The notes beneath the pieces were generated by a model. It worked only from the letters and a program-made list of their open reading frames with translations. It had not been told where the DNA came from and made no database searches. A stretch of 13,187 nucleotides of DNA from NCBI GenBank assembly GCA_041685915.1, contig JAWLEV010000075.1:1-13187 (forward strand), in the 5' to 3' direction. The DNA is from JAWLEV01 sp041685915 (GTDB lineage Bacteria > Chloroflexota > Anaerolineae > UBA1429). The translations under genes and the position numbers were made by a program. Shown here piece after piece: positions 1 through 6,169 of the stretch. How positions within the stretch are numbered: position 1 is the first letter of the stretch; each line of letters begins with the position of its first letter.

Positions 1-470
1 AGTTTGAAGGCGCAGTCCACGTCGCGCGCCGTATAGCCAAAGAGGAGGTTCACCAGCCAACTCCAACCACTGCCGAACAGGGTGCGGTACCAGGGATCGC
101 TGCGATCATAGCGATAGCCGATGACGAGGTCGGCCCCGTCGATGCGGGGGAAAAAGCGTTCCAGTTCCTGCAGGTCAAACTGCAGGTCGGAATCGGTGAG
201 AAAGATCAGTTCCTTTTCCGCGGCCCAGATGGCATTATACACGGCAGCACCGTATCCCTGATTCACCGAGTGACGAATCAGGCGCACGCGGGGATCCTGG
301 GTCCCGATCTCCTCCACGATATCGCCGGTATCATCGGCGCTGCCGTCGTCGACGACGACGATCTCCAGATCGTCCACCATGGCCCCAACGTCGTCGCGCA
401 CCCTATCGATCATCTCGGCGATATTGTCCGCCTCGTTGTAGGCCGGCATGCTCACCGTCAAACTGGTCAT
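1..470 (-). CDS. Family 2 glycosyltransferase (DPM1-like), C-terminus cut by window edge
   Basis: Predicted to transfer a sugar from a nucleotide donor to a lipid or glycan acceptor at the cytoplasmic face of the membrane. The visible 156 residues show the GT-A fold of GT2: an N-terminal strand with SMPAYNEADNI (residues 7-17), the nucleotide-binding VVVDDGS (38-44), NQGYGAAV (70-77), and a metal-binding DSD inside LTDSDLQFD (91-99). Near the edge, ARDVDCAFKL resembles the acceptor-side motif of dolichyl/polyprenyl-phosphate mannosyltransferase-like proteins. The reading frame is still open at base 1. The start at 468-470 is preferred because GGAGG lies 9 bases upstream; an in-frame ATG three codons earlier abuts that GGAGG too closely. 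The gene begins 26 bases after the TyrA-like gene, so it is probably the last visible member of that operon. The acceptor cannot be told. Confidence 0.88.
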   Translation of the reverse strand, partial: MTSLTVSMPAYNEADNIAEMIDRVRDDVGAMVDDLEIVVVDDGSADDTGDIVEEIGTQDPRVRLIRHSVNQGYGAAVYNAIWAAEKELIFLTDSDLQFDLQELERFFPRIDGADLVIGYRYDRSDPWYRTLFGSGWSWLVNLLFGYTARDVDCAFK

Positions 471-496
471 GAAAGCCATCCTCCCTCTCGTTCAAA

Positions 497-1420
497 CTAG
501 CGGCGTCCGAGGCCCCCAAAGAGCAGGCCGCGCCATCCCTCTCGCGTCACCTCGCCTTTCTCGTCGGATAGGGCGTCGCGCATCCATTCCTCGGCGATCT
601 CGCGCGTCCTGGTGATCTCCTCGTCCAGGGCTTCCACCTCCTCGCCGGCCAGCAATCCCCGCAGCGCGTCCAACCGCCCGGTATAGACGTCCAGCCAATG
701 TAACAGATTCTCCCTGTTATGCAGAAATGGGGCAGCGGCAAGTTCCCGCGAACGGGACAGCAGGGAGATCATGTCGGCCAGAATACCTCCCATGGCCTCG
801 CTCCGCTCCCTAGCCCCCGGCTCCTCGTGTAACGTATCGATCAGGACCAGAGCATTCAACAGCGGGAGTTGCAGCGTGGCGGCCACCAGGCCATCGTGCT
901 CCGCGGCATCGATGTAGCGGGGAACGGCCCCCACCGCCTCTGCCAGGTTGGAGGCCATGTCCGCAGCCTGAGAGTCCGCCCCCTCGGGAAGCACGAGAAA
1001 AAAGGTCGCCCCCTTTAAGAGATCCGCCGCCGGCTCCTCTCGCTCCCGCATCCTGGGAGACACCGCGTGTCCGCCCACAAAATGGACGTCGTCGGATAGC
1101 AGCCGTCGGGCCAGTTCGAGGACGGGCCGCTTCAGGGCAAAGGTGTCCACGATGACCACCCCCTCCCCGATCTCGCCGCTCAGAGCTTCCAGCGTGGTCT
1201 CCATCTCTTCCAGGTCCACGTCGAGGAGGATGAGATCGGCCTCCCCGCAGGCGGAGAGGAGATTCCAATGACTCTTGTCGATGGCTCCCAGTTCCTGAGC
1301 ACGCTCCACCTTATCGGCGTCCGCATCGTGGCCCATGATGGAGATATCGTCGCTCACCGCCTTGAGGGCCAGGCCCACCGACGTGCCCACCAGTCCGAGT
1401 CCCACCACGGTCAAGTTCAT
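497..1420 (-). CDS. Prephenate/arogenate dehydrogenase-like protein (TyrA family, divergent)
   Basis: The 307 residues look like a TyrA-type NAD(P) dehydrogenase, the family that oxidatively decarboxylates prephenate or arogenate in tyrosine synthesis. Seen: an N-terminal Rossmann strand with GLGLVGTSVG (residues 7-16), LILLDVDLEEM (64-73), VDTFALKRPVLE (91-102) where the family has D-x-x-S-x-K, and GGHAVSPRM (116-124) where the family has GGHPMAGSE. The family histidine is kept (H118), but the following P-M-A-G-S/T-E pattern is not, and the later S-H-L-P-H segment reads TLQLPLL (182-188). The C-terminal third is helical. Start: the frame is open back to an ATG at 1466-1468 overlapping the HD gene, but 1418-1420 is chosen because the Rossmann strand begins at once and GGGAG lies about 11 bases upstream. 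It follows the HD gene by 34 bases. Fold assignment is good; substrate is uncertain. Confidence 0.8.
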   Translation of the reverse strand: MNLTVVGLGLVGTSVGLALKAVSDDISIMGHDADADKVERAQELGAIDKSHWNLLSACGEADLILLDVDLEEMETTLEALSGEIGEGVVIVDTFALKRPVLELARRLLSDDVHFVGGHAVSPRMREREEPAADLLKGATFFLVLPEGADSQAADMASNLAEAVGAVPRYIDAAEHDGLVAATLQLPLLNALVLIDTLHEEPGARERSEAMGGILADMISLLSRSRELAAAPFLHNRENLLHWLDVYTGRLDALRGLLAGEEVEALDEEITRTREIAEEWMRDALSDEKGEVTREGWRGLLFGGLGRR

Positions 1421-1454
1421 GACATCATAGTCTCCCTCTACAGAATGCCATCCG

Positions 1455-1958
1455 CTAACACGCGTCATCGGCCTCTTTTAGTGGAACGAGGGCCTCACGC
1501 AGCGCGGGGTCCCCTATCTTTTCCAGGGGCGATTCATGATATCGTACCAGATCCACGACGAAAGGCGAGAGCCCCACCTCTTTGCACAACAGGGCGCCAA
1601 GCTCGGCATGGTGCGCCTGCACGTAGAGCCCCCTATCCGACGAGGCCAGGCGCGAGAGCAGCGCCTCATCCACGGCCTCGGCGGCCACGCCGAGTACACG
1701 ATGCCACATCTTTAGGTCGCCACACGCCTTGCCCACGTCATGCAACAGGGCGGCCCGTTTAAGGGCCAATGGCGGTCCCCCACCCCTATCGAGGGCGCGC
1801 AAGACACACAGGGCGTGCCGTTGATCCCCCACCGACATGCTCCGAAAGAGGGCAAAGGCCTCGGCAGAAAGAAGTTCCTTCGCCGGGCCATAATCCACCC
1901 CCGCCTCGTCCGCCTGCAGATGGTCCAAAAACTGCCGTAAACGATACTTCCAGCCCAT
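1455..1958 (-). CDS. HD-domain protein, putative metal-dependent phosphohydrolase
   Basis: A 167-residue single-domain HD protein. HD proteins bind one or two metal ions and usually hydrolyse phosphoester bonds in nucleotides or related compounds. The metal-ligand pattern is visible: H48 in DQRHALCVLRAL, the HD doublet H73-D74 in ALLHDVGKA, the H116-H117 pair in VQAHHAELGALL, and a later RYHES. ALLHDVGKA is typical of the HDIG-like branch. No membrane segment or second domain is seen. The ATG at 1956-1958 lacks a clear ribosome binding site; the upstream peptidase gene ends 28 bases earlier, so translation may depend on coupling. The gene lies between the M50 peptidase and the TyrA-like gene in one co-directional run. 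Its substrate cannot be inferred from this context. Confidence 0.85.
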   Translation of the reverse strand: MGWKYRLRQFLDHLQADEAGVDYGPAKELLSAEAFALFRSMSVGDQRHALCVLRALDRGGGPPLALKRAALLHDVGKACGDLKMWHRVLGVAAEAVDEALLSRLASSDRGLYVQAHHAELGALLCKEVGLSPFVVDLVRYHESPLEKIGDPALREALVPLKEADDAC

Positions 1959-1986
1959 AATATAAGGGGCGTCCAGACGCTCGTCT

Positions 1987-2733
1987 TTAGCTCAGGATAA
2001 GGCGCAAAAAGAACTGTGTCGGAGGACCTATCAGGGCGCCGATGATATTGAGCCCCATAAACTGGGAGACGAGGATCACTCCCAGCAGGATCATGGCACC
2101 GTATCGCTCCCAGCCGGCGACGAACTCTGAAAGCCGCAATGCCCATTCGGAGTTGCTCAGGCTCAAGAGTCCCAGCAACACGCTGTGCCCATCCAGCGGC
2201 GGAAAGGGCAACAGGTTAAACATGGCGATGACGATGTTCGTCGCCACCAGGATGCGCAGTACGAGATAGAGAAAAGGAGCAGCCCCTCCCATGACACGGG
2301 CCACGAGGCCCACCACCGCGGCCAAAAGGAGGTTCGCCACCGGCCCGGCCAGGGCCACCAGCCCCTCCCCAAAACGCCGCCCATACTTGAGTTGATAGGG
2401 ATTGACGGGTACCGGTTTGCCCCACCCTATGCCCATCCCCGTAAAGACGGTGATGATCATCATCACCGTACCCATGGGGTCCAGGTGTACCAGGGGATTC
2501 AACGAGACCCGCCCCCGCAGCCGCGCCGTGGGATCGCCCAACTTGTCGGCCAGCCAGGCGTGGGCGCACTCGTGCACCGTCACAGCCAAAAGAAGCCCCA
2601 CCAAGGAAAAGATGATGGGCAGGACGGCCTGGGTGTTGAGCAGGACGTAAACGAGAATCAAGCCCCCGATGATGAGCCAAAACGTAAGATCCTGATCGAA
2701 TTTTCCGAGAAACGCGTTTTTATTCCTATTCAT
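1987..2733 (-). CDS. M50 family (site-2 protease-like) zinc metallopeptidase, integral membrane
   Basis: A 248-residue membrane-embedded zinc protease of the site-2 protease/SpoIVFB-like M50 family, of the short form lacking PDZ or CBS domains. Seen: hydrophobic segments at about 18-32 and 38-53 leading into the zinc motif HECAH (54-58, glutamate 55 catalytic); AGPVANLLLAAVVGLVARV (129-147); and the second motif NLLPFPPLDG (173-182), whose aspartate 181 is the third zinc ligand. A last membrane span lies near the C-terminus. The family cuts transmembrane peptides, often anti-sigma factors, but the target here is unknown. The frame extends upstream to 2805, but the start at 2731-2733 is preferred: the longer form would run through a TATAAT promoter element and has no ribosome binding site. 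The 2733 start also lacks one, fitting a leaderless transcript. First gene of the run toward base 1. Confidence 0.92.
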   Translation of the reverse strand: MNRNKNAFLGKFDQDLTFWLIIGGLILVYVLLNTQAVLPIIFSLVGLLLAVTVHECAHAWLADKLGDPTARLRGRVSLNPLVHLDPMGTVMMIITVFTGMGIGWGKPVPVNPYQLKYGRRFGEGLVALAGPVANLLLAAVVGLVARVMGGAAPFLYLVLRILVATNIVIAMFNLLPFPPLDGHSVLLGLLSLSNSEWALRLSEFVAGWERYGAMILLGVILVSQFMGLNIIGALIGPPTQFFLRLILS

Positions 2734-2742
2734 AACAAGTGA

Positions 2743-2751
2743 ATTATAACA
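2743..2751 (-). promoter_or_regulatory. Extended -10 promoter of the M50 peptidase operon, likely leaderless
   Basis: On the minus strand the sequence TGT-TATAAT is a perfect extended -10 element. The TATAAT is followed by only nine bases (TCACTTGTT) before the ATG at 2731-2733. Initiation 7-10 bases after the -10 would start the RNA at or within two bases of the start codon, giving a leaderless mRNA and explaining the absent ribosome binding site. No good -35 lies 17 bases upstream (TTCTCC), as is common with extended -10 promoters. Seen in sequence; the start site is inferred. Confidence 0.6.
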
Positions 2752-2837
2752 TATCCCGACGATAGGGAGAAGTCGGGAAACCAGAAAAGGTAAAACCTGG
2801 CGCAAGTGTGACTTTTGTCATGGACGGATCGGGATAT
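2751..2837. repeat. Repeated TCGGGA elements in the divergent promoter region
   Basis: TCGGGATAT occurs on the minus strand at 2751-2759, just upstream of the peptidase -10, and on the plus strand at 2829-2837, just upstream of the sulfur-cassette -10. A third TCGGGA at 2773-2778 forms an inverted repeat with the first: CCCGAC (2755-2760), 11 bases, GTCGGG (2772-2777). Placement at equivalent promoter positions suggests binding sites for a regulator shared by both operons, or a promoter class using this element. No regulator gene is in view. Confidence 0.45.
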
Positions 2838-2849
2838 TTATGCTAAAAT
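2821..2849 (+). promoter_or_regulatory. Probable sigma70-type promoter of the sulfur cassette
   Basis: TGGACG (2821-2826, four of six matches to TTGACA) is followed by a 17-base spacer and TAAAAT (2844-2849, five of six matches to TATAAT), with TGC before the -10 making it an extended -10. Transcription would start near 2856, giving a leader of about 35 bases that contains the strong AAGGAGG at 2878-2884. This promoter overlaps the longer open frame upstream of the first gene and so supports the 2891 start. Confidence 0.6.
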
Positions 2850-2890
2850 ATATAAACAATGTTGAGAAGATGTCAATAAGGAGGAAGGCC

Positions 2891-4054
2891 ATGCTGGACA
2901 AATTCGTCTACCTGGACAACGGCGCCACGACGCGGCTCGACGAGCGCGTCCTGGAAGCCATGAAGCCCTACTTTTTTGAGAAATACGCCGTGGCCACCTC
3001 ACAGTTTGGCTACACGTTGGGCATAGACGCCAAAGACGCCCTGGAGGAGGCGCGCGGCACCGTAGCAAGTGCCCTGGGCGCCGAGCCGGAAGAGTTCATG
3101 TTCACCTCTGGCAGCACGGAATCGAGCAACATGGCCCTCAAGGGCGTGGCCGCGGCCCTGGGCGAAGAGAAGGGCCGGCATCTCATCGTCAGCAAGATCG
3201 AGGATTTCCCCGTCCTGCACAGCGCCCGGGCCCTGGAAAGGGAGGGTTTTGAGGTCACTTATCTGGACGTAGACGAATACGGACGCATTGATCTGGATCA
3301 ACTTGACAGAGCCATCACATCGCAGACGATCCTGGTCTCCATCCAGTCGGCAAATCAGGAGATCGGCACCCTGCAAGACGTGGATGCCATCGCCCGGCTC
3401 TGTCGGGAAAAGGACGTCCTGTTTCACACCGACGCCACCCATTCTTTCATGCGCGTGCCCCTGGACGTGACAGAGATCCCCGTGGATATGGTGACGGTGA
3501 CGGGCCATCTCATCCACGGTCCCAAGGGGATCGGGGGACTCTACCTGCGCGAGGGTACACCGTTCACCAAATGGATGGACGGCGGCTTTCAGGAGTCCAA
3601 CCGGCGGGGCGGCGTGGAGAACATCCCCGGCGCGGTGGGATTTGCCAAGGCGGTGGAACTGGTGACGCCGGAGGAGACGAACGGTCTGCAGGCCATGCGC
3701 GACCGACTGACGGAAAGACTGCTGCAGATCCCCCATTCCCAACTCAACGGGCATCCGGAACAGCGGCTGCCCCACAATGCCAACATCTCGTTCCGCTTTG
3801 TGGAAGGCGAGTCGATCCTCCTGCACATGGATATGCGGGGGTTCGCCGTCAGCACGGGGTCGGCCTGCTTTAGCCGCTCCCTGGAAGCCAGCCACGTCAT
3901 ATTGGGCATCGGGGGCAACCACGAGCGGGCCCACGGCTCTGTGCGTTTCACCTTTGGGCGCTTTAATGAGCCGGAAGAGGTGAACGCTGTGGCCGACGCT
4001 CTGCGCGAGATCATCGAGAATTTGCGAGATATCAGTCCACTTGGAAAGGAGTGA
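2891..4054 (+). CDS. Cysteine desulfurase-like protein (IscS/NifS family) lacking the PLP-binding lysine
   Basis: The 387 residues align end to end with IscS/NifS, class V PLP enzymes that move sulfur from cysteine to an enzyme persulfide. Conserved: YLDNGATT (8-15), FTSGSTESSN, aspartate 181 in HTDATHS, GHxIHGPKGIGGLY (205-218), NRRGGVENIPG, and the cysteine loop STGSACFSRS with Cys326. Lost, compared with E. coli IscS recalled from memory: Lys206 is Leu207 (CTC at 3509-3511, in GHLIHGPKG); His104 is Asp105; Asn155 is Gln156; Gln183 is His184. The Schiff-base lysine is essential for desulfurase chemistry, so normal activity is not expected, although the frame is intact and well conserved elsewhere. 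Start at 2891: AAGGAGG lies 6 bases upstream, and longer frames run into the promoter. It leads the cassette; the IscU-like gene starts 4 bases after its stop. A PMP-using or sulfur-carrying role is possible but unproven. Confidence 0.93.
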   Translation: MLDKFVYLDNGATTRLDERVLEAMKPYFFEKYAVATSQFGYTLGIDAKDALEEARGTVASALGAEPEEFMFTSGSTESSNMALKGVAAALGEEKGRHLIVSKIEDFPVLHSARALEREGFEVTYLDVDEYGRIDLDQLDRAITSQTILVSIQSANQEIGTLQDVDAIARLCREKDVLFHTDATHSFMRVPLDVTEIPVDMVTVTGHLIHGPKGIGGLYLREGTPFTKWMDGGFQESNRRGGVENIPGAVGFAKAVELVTPEETNGLQAMRDRLTERLLQIPHSQLNGHPEQRLPHNANISFRFVEGESILLHMDMRGFAVSTGSACFSRSLEASHVILGIGGNHERAHGSVRFTFGRFNEPEEVNAVADALREIIENLRDISPLGKE

Positions 4055-4058
4055 AATC

Positions 4059-4694
4059 ATGCCGTTACCCTATAGCGAAAAAGTCATGGAACATTTCAAG
4101 AACCCACGGAACGTGGGACAGCTGGAGGACGCCGACGCCCAGGCCAAAGAGGGCAGCCCGGCCTGTGGAGATATGGTGGCCGTCTATCTAAAGGTCGACG
4201 AGGAGACGCAACGTATCGAGGATGTCACCTTTGAATCCTACGGCTGCGCCTCGAATATCGCCACGGGCTCCATCATCACCGAGATGGCCAAGGGCAAGAC
4301 CCTGGACGAGGCGGAAGAGATCAGCTGGCAGGAGGCCTCGGAGGAACTGGGCGGGCTGCCACCGATCAAGGCCCACTGTTCTGTACTGGCCGTGGATGGC
4401 CTGCGGGCGGCCATCCAGAACTATAAGGAGCGCCACGGCCTCATCACCGAACGGGAACCCACGACGGAAGAGGTCGTTCGCCAGCGCCTCAAGCGGGTCA
4501 TGAACCCCGTGGTGGGGCTGGACCTGGTGCGCACAAACCTGGTGAACGACATAGCGCTGGATGATGGCACAGTGCGCGTAGAGATCGACCTGCCAGCCGA
4601 TCATCAGTTCGCCAACAACATCTCTGAGGAGATCCACGAAAAGCTGGATCACCTGTGGGATGTGGAAAAGGTTATCGTGAAATTCACGGAATGA
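4059..4694 (+). CDS. IscU-like Fe-S scaffold fused to a DUF59/MIP18-like domain
   Basis: A 211-residue two-domain protein. Residues 1-127 are an IscU/NifU N-terminal scaffold, on which Fe-S clusters are assembled. All three ligand cysteines and the aspartate are present: Cys36 and Asp38 in SPACGDM, Cys63 in SYGCASNIATGS, and His106-Cys107 in IKAHCSVLA. The start YSEKVMEHFKNPRNVG is also typical. Residues 135-211 resemble DUF59 (MIP18/SufT/PaaD family, Fe-S cluster maturation and targeting): helix EEVVRQRLKRVMNPVVGLDLV, then NDIALDDGTVRVEIDL and EKVIVKF. The cysteine-proline usual after the second strand in DUF59 is absent (LPADHQFANN), so this half has no cysteine. IscU proteins usually stop near residue 130; the fusion is unusual. 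The ATG at 4059 has AAGGAG (4046-4051) overlapping the end of the upstream gene, implying coupled translation. Scaffold assignment is firm, DUF59 likely. Confidence 0.92.
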   Translation: MPLPYSEKVMEHFKNPRNVGQLEDADAQAKEGSPACGDMVAVYLKVDEETQRIEDVTFESYGCASNIATGSIITEMAKGKTLDEAEEISWQEASEELGGLPPIKAHCSVLAVDGLRAAIQNYKERHGLITEREPTTEEVVRQRLKRVMNPVVGLDLVRTNLVNDIALDDGTVRVEIDLPADHQFANNISEEIHEKLDHLWDVEKVIVKFTE

Positions 4695-4703
4695 GGTGAT
4701 ATC

Positions 4704-4925
4704 ATGGCCGAGATCGAAGTGAACGTACGCGGAGAGACGTGCCCTGTCCCCCTGGTAGAGACCCGTAAGGCGCTGCGCAAGGCGGCGGAGGGGGACATCG
4801 TCGAGGTGGTGGGGACCCATCCGGCCTCGAAAAAAGAGATCCCCATGGCCGTCGAGGCGCTGGGGCTGGAACTCTTAAATATTGAGGGCGAAGACGAGGA
4901 CTGGACCATTCGCATCCGAAGATAA
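4704..4925 (+). CDS. TusA/SirA-family sulfur carrier protein
   Basis: A 73-residue TusA-family protein. TusA proteins take a persulfide sulfur on a conserved cysteine and hand it on in tRNA thiolation, molybdenum-cofactor synthesis or dissimilatory sulfur metabolism. The signature CPxP is present with Cys13 in GETCPVPLVETRKAL (10-24), followed by the expected beta-alpha-beta layout, VEVVGTHPASKKEIPMAVEALG and a final strand. Length is normal for the family. GAGGTGAT (4693-4700) serves as ribosome binding site and overlaps the stop of the IscU-like gene, nine bases before this ATG. The DsrE-family gene starts 10 bases downstream. TusA next to DsrE is a recurring sulfur-trafficking pair. Which acceptor it serves cannot be told from this window. 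Confidence 0.93.
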   Translation: MAEIEVNVRGETCPVPLVETRKALRKAAEGDIVEVVGTHPASKKEIPMAVEALGLELLNIEGEDEDWTIRIRR

Positions 4926-4935
4926 GGAGGGAAAC

Positions 4936-5355
4936 ATGGCCGACCGTACAACCATCGTGGTACAGAGTGGCGACATGGACAAGCTCTACAGCGCCCTCGT
5001 CATCGCCAATGGCTCCCTGGCCATGGGCATGGAGGTCTCCATGTTCTTTACCTTTTGGGGGCTGCAGCGCCTCAAAAAGGGCGGCCTGGAAAAGGGGCCT
5101 CTCTCCAGGATGAACTTTTTTGGGTTGGGGAAATGGATGATCAAGCGGCGCATGAAAAAGGCCAATGTGGCTTCATTGGAGCGCATGCTCGAGGACTATA
5201 AGGAACTGGGAGGCAAGATCATCGCCTGTGATATGACCATGGAAATCATGGGCATCGCCCTTGAAGATCTTCGAGAAGATCTGATCGACGAGTGTGGCGC
5301 CGTGGGCGCCTATATCCGGGACGCCAGAGAGTCCGATATAAACCTGTTCATCTAA
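4936..5355 (+). CDS. DsrE/DsrF/DsrH-like family protein (DsrE2 type), sulfur transfer
   Basis: A 139-residue DsrE-family protein, probably of the DsrE2 group that partners TusA. Seen: the N-terminal strand TTIVVQSGDMDKLYSALVIANGSLAMGMEV (5-34); a hydrophobic FFTFWGLQRLKKG (37-49); a basic, methionine-rich middle; Cys98 in IIACDMTMEIMGI (95-107), the position of the sulfur-binding cysteine in DsrE2 proteins; and the closing GAVGAYIRDARESDINLFI. A second cysteine, Cys120, is in LIDECG. The open frame reaches further upstream into tusA, but the ATG at 4936 is chosen because AAGGAGG (4924-4930) sits 5 bases before it. Likely role: accepting persulfide sulfur from, or passing it to, the neighbouring TusA. 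The middle segment could also touch the membrane, as proposed for some DsrE2 proteins. No DsrF or DsrH partner is nearby. Confidence 0.9.
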   Translation: MADRTTIVVQSGDMDKLYSALVIANGSLAMGMEVSMFFTFWGLQRLKKGGLEKGPLSRMNFFGLGKWMIKRRMKKANVASLERMLEDYKELGGKIIACDMTMEIMGIALEDLREDLIDECGAVGAYIRDARESDINLFI

Positions 5356-5369
5356 AAAGGGGGAGCGCT

Positions 5370-6098
5370 GTGAGCGATCGGATAGGTGATAGATTTCAAG
5401 AGCAGACCAAGTATGTCCGAGGAGAGCTGTCAGGGGGCGGTCTGGATTGGGCGAGCAAGCCTGAGACCTACAAGACGTACCCAGACGTCCCCCGAATCCC
5501 CCTGGACTCACCGAGAACCAAGGGAGGTACGTCCCTGTGGAGGACGCTGAAGGAGCGCCACAGCGTACGGAACTTTGCCCAGGAGCCGTTGAGCAAGCTG
5601 GAGCTTTCGCGCCTGTTGTGGGCCGCTCAGGGGATCTCTCACGAGAAACGGGGGGTCGCGTTTCGCACGGCGCCGTCGGCAGGGGGCCTGTATCCCATCG
5701 AGACCTATGTGGTGGTGAACCGGGTGGAAGACGTGGGCTCGGGCGTGTATCATTATGCGGTCGCCGACCACGCTCTGGAACAATTGCAGAGGGGGAATTT
5801 CGCCTTGGAGACGGCCCGCGCGGCCCTGGATCAGCGCATGGCCCACGAGGCCAACGTGGTGTTCGTGTGGAGCGCCATCTTTGAGCGGTCAAAGTGGAAG
5901 TACAAGCAGCGGGCGTATCGCTACATCTATTTGGACACCGGGCACATCGCGCAGAACGTGGCCCTGGCCGCCGTGGCCCTGGGCCTGGGCAGCTGTCACA
6001 TCGGCGCCCTCTACGACGAGGAGGCCAACGCGCTCCTGGGCATCGAGGATGAGGGAGAAAGCGTCATCTATATGACGGCGGTGGGCAGGGAACGCTGA
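5370..6098 (+). CDS. SagB/ThcOx-family nitroreductase-fold flavoprotein
   Basis: A 242-residue protein of the SagB/ThcOx branch of the nitroreductase superfamily, FMN-dependent oxidoreductases. SagB and ThcOx oxidise azolines in peptide natural products, but most genomic members are uncharacterised. Seen: FMN-binding RHSVRNF (63-69), LSRLLWAAQGI (79-89), TAPSAGGLYPIETYVVV (100-116), GVYHYAVADHALEQL (125-139), YRYIYLDTGHIAQNVALAAVALGLGSCHIGAL (183-214) and a closing YMTAVGR. No SagC/D or precursor-peptide gene is nearby, so peptide modification is unlikely here. The start is GTG at 5370 with GGGGGAG upstream at suitable spacing; no ATG is available before the conserved core. It starts 14 bases after the DsrE gene and ends the cassette, which suggests a redox step in sulfur handling (inference). 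Confidence 0.9.
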   Translation: MSDRIGDRFQEQTKYVRGELSGGGLDWASKPETYKTYPDVPRIPLDSPRTKGGTSLWRTLKERHSVRNFAQEPLSKLELSRLLWAAQGISHEKRGVAFRTAPSAGGLYPIETYVVVNRVEDVGSGVYHYAVADHALEQLQRGNFALETARAALDQRMAHEANVVFVWSAIFERSKWKYKQRAYRYIYLDTGHIAQNVALAAVALGLGSCHIGALYDEEANALLGIEDEGESVIYMTAVGRER

Positions 6099-6169
6099 TT
6101 GCTGGCATGATACGCCATATGCCTTGAAGCATCTGCTTCGATGTTTGAGGATAAGCGATAGGTCATCTT
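6099..6169. other. Convergent intergenic spacer with two weak inverted repeats
   Basis: This spacer separates the sulfur cassette from the oppositely transcribed ZIP gene. It holds GGCAT (6104-6108) / ATGCC (6119-6123) and GAAGC-ATCT-GCTTC (6126-6139). Both stems are only 5 base pairs with no T-run, so they are weak candidates for transcription termination. Nothing else is recognised. Confidence 0.3.

Noticed and set aside
3509..3511. Leu207 in the desulfurase-like protein as a sequencing or assembly error
   Set aside because: AAG to CTC needs three base changes, the frame is intact, and three other cofactor contacts have also changed, which fits real divergence.
2999..4060. Long minus-strand open frame of 353 codons opposite the desulfurase-like gene
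   Set aside because: Its product shows no family motif and mirrors a strongly conserved plus-strand protein; long antisense frames are expected in GC-rich genes.
6126..6139. GAAGC-ATCT-GCTTC hairpin as a Rho-independent terminator
   Set aside because: Stem of only five pairs and no T-run after it; listed only as a weak feature of the spacer.
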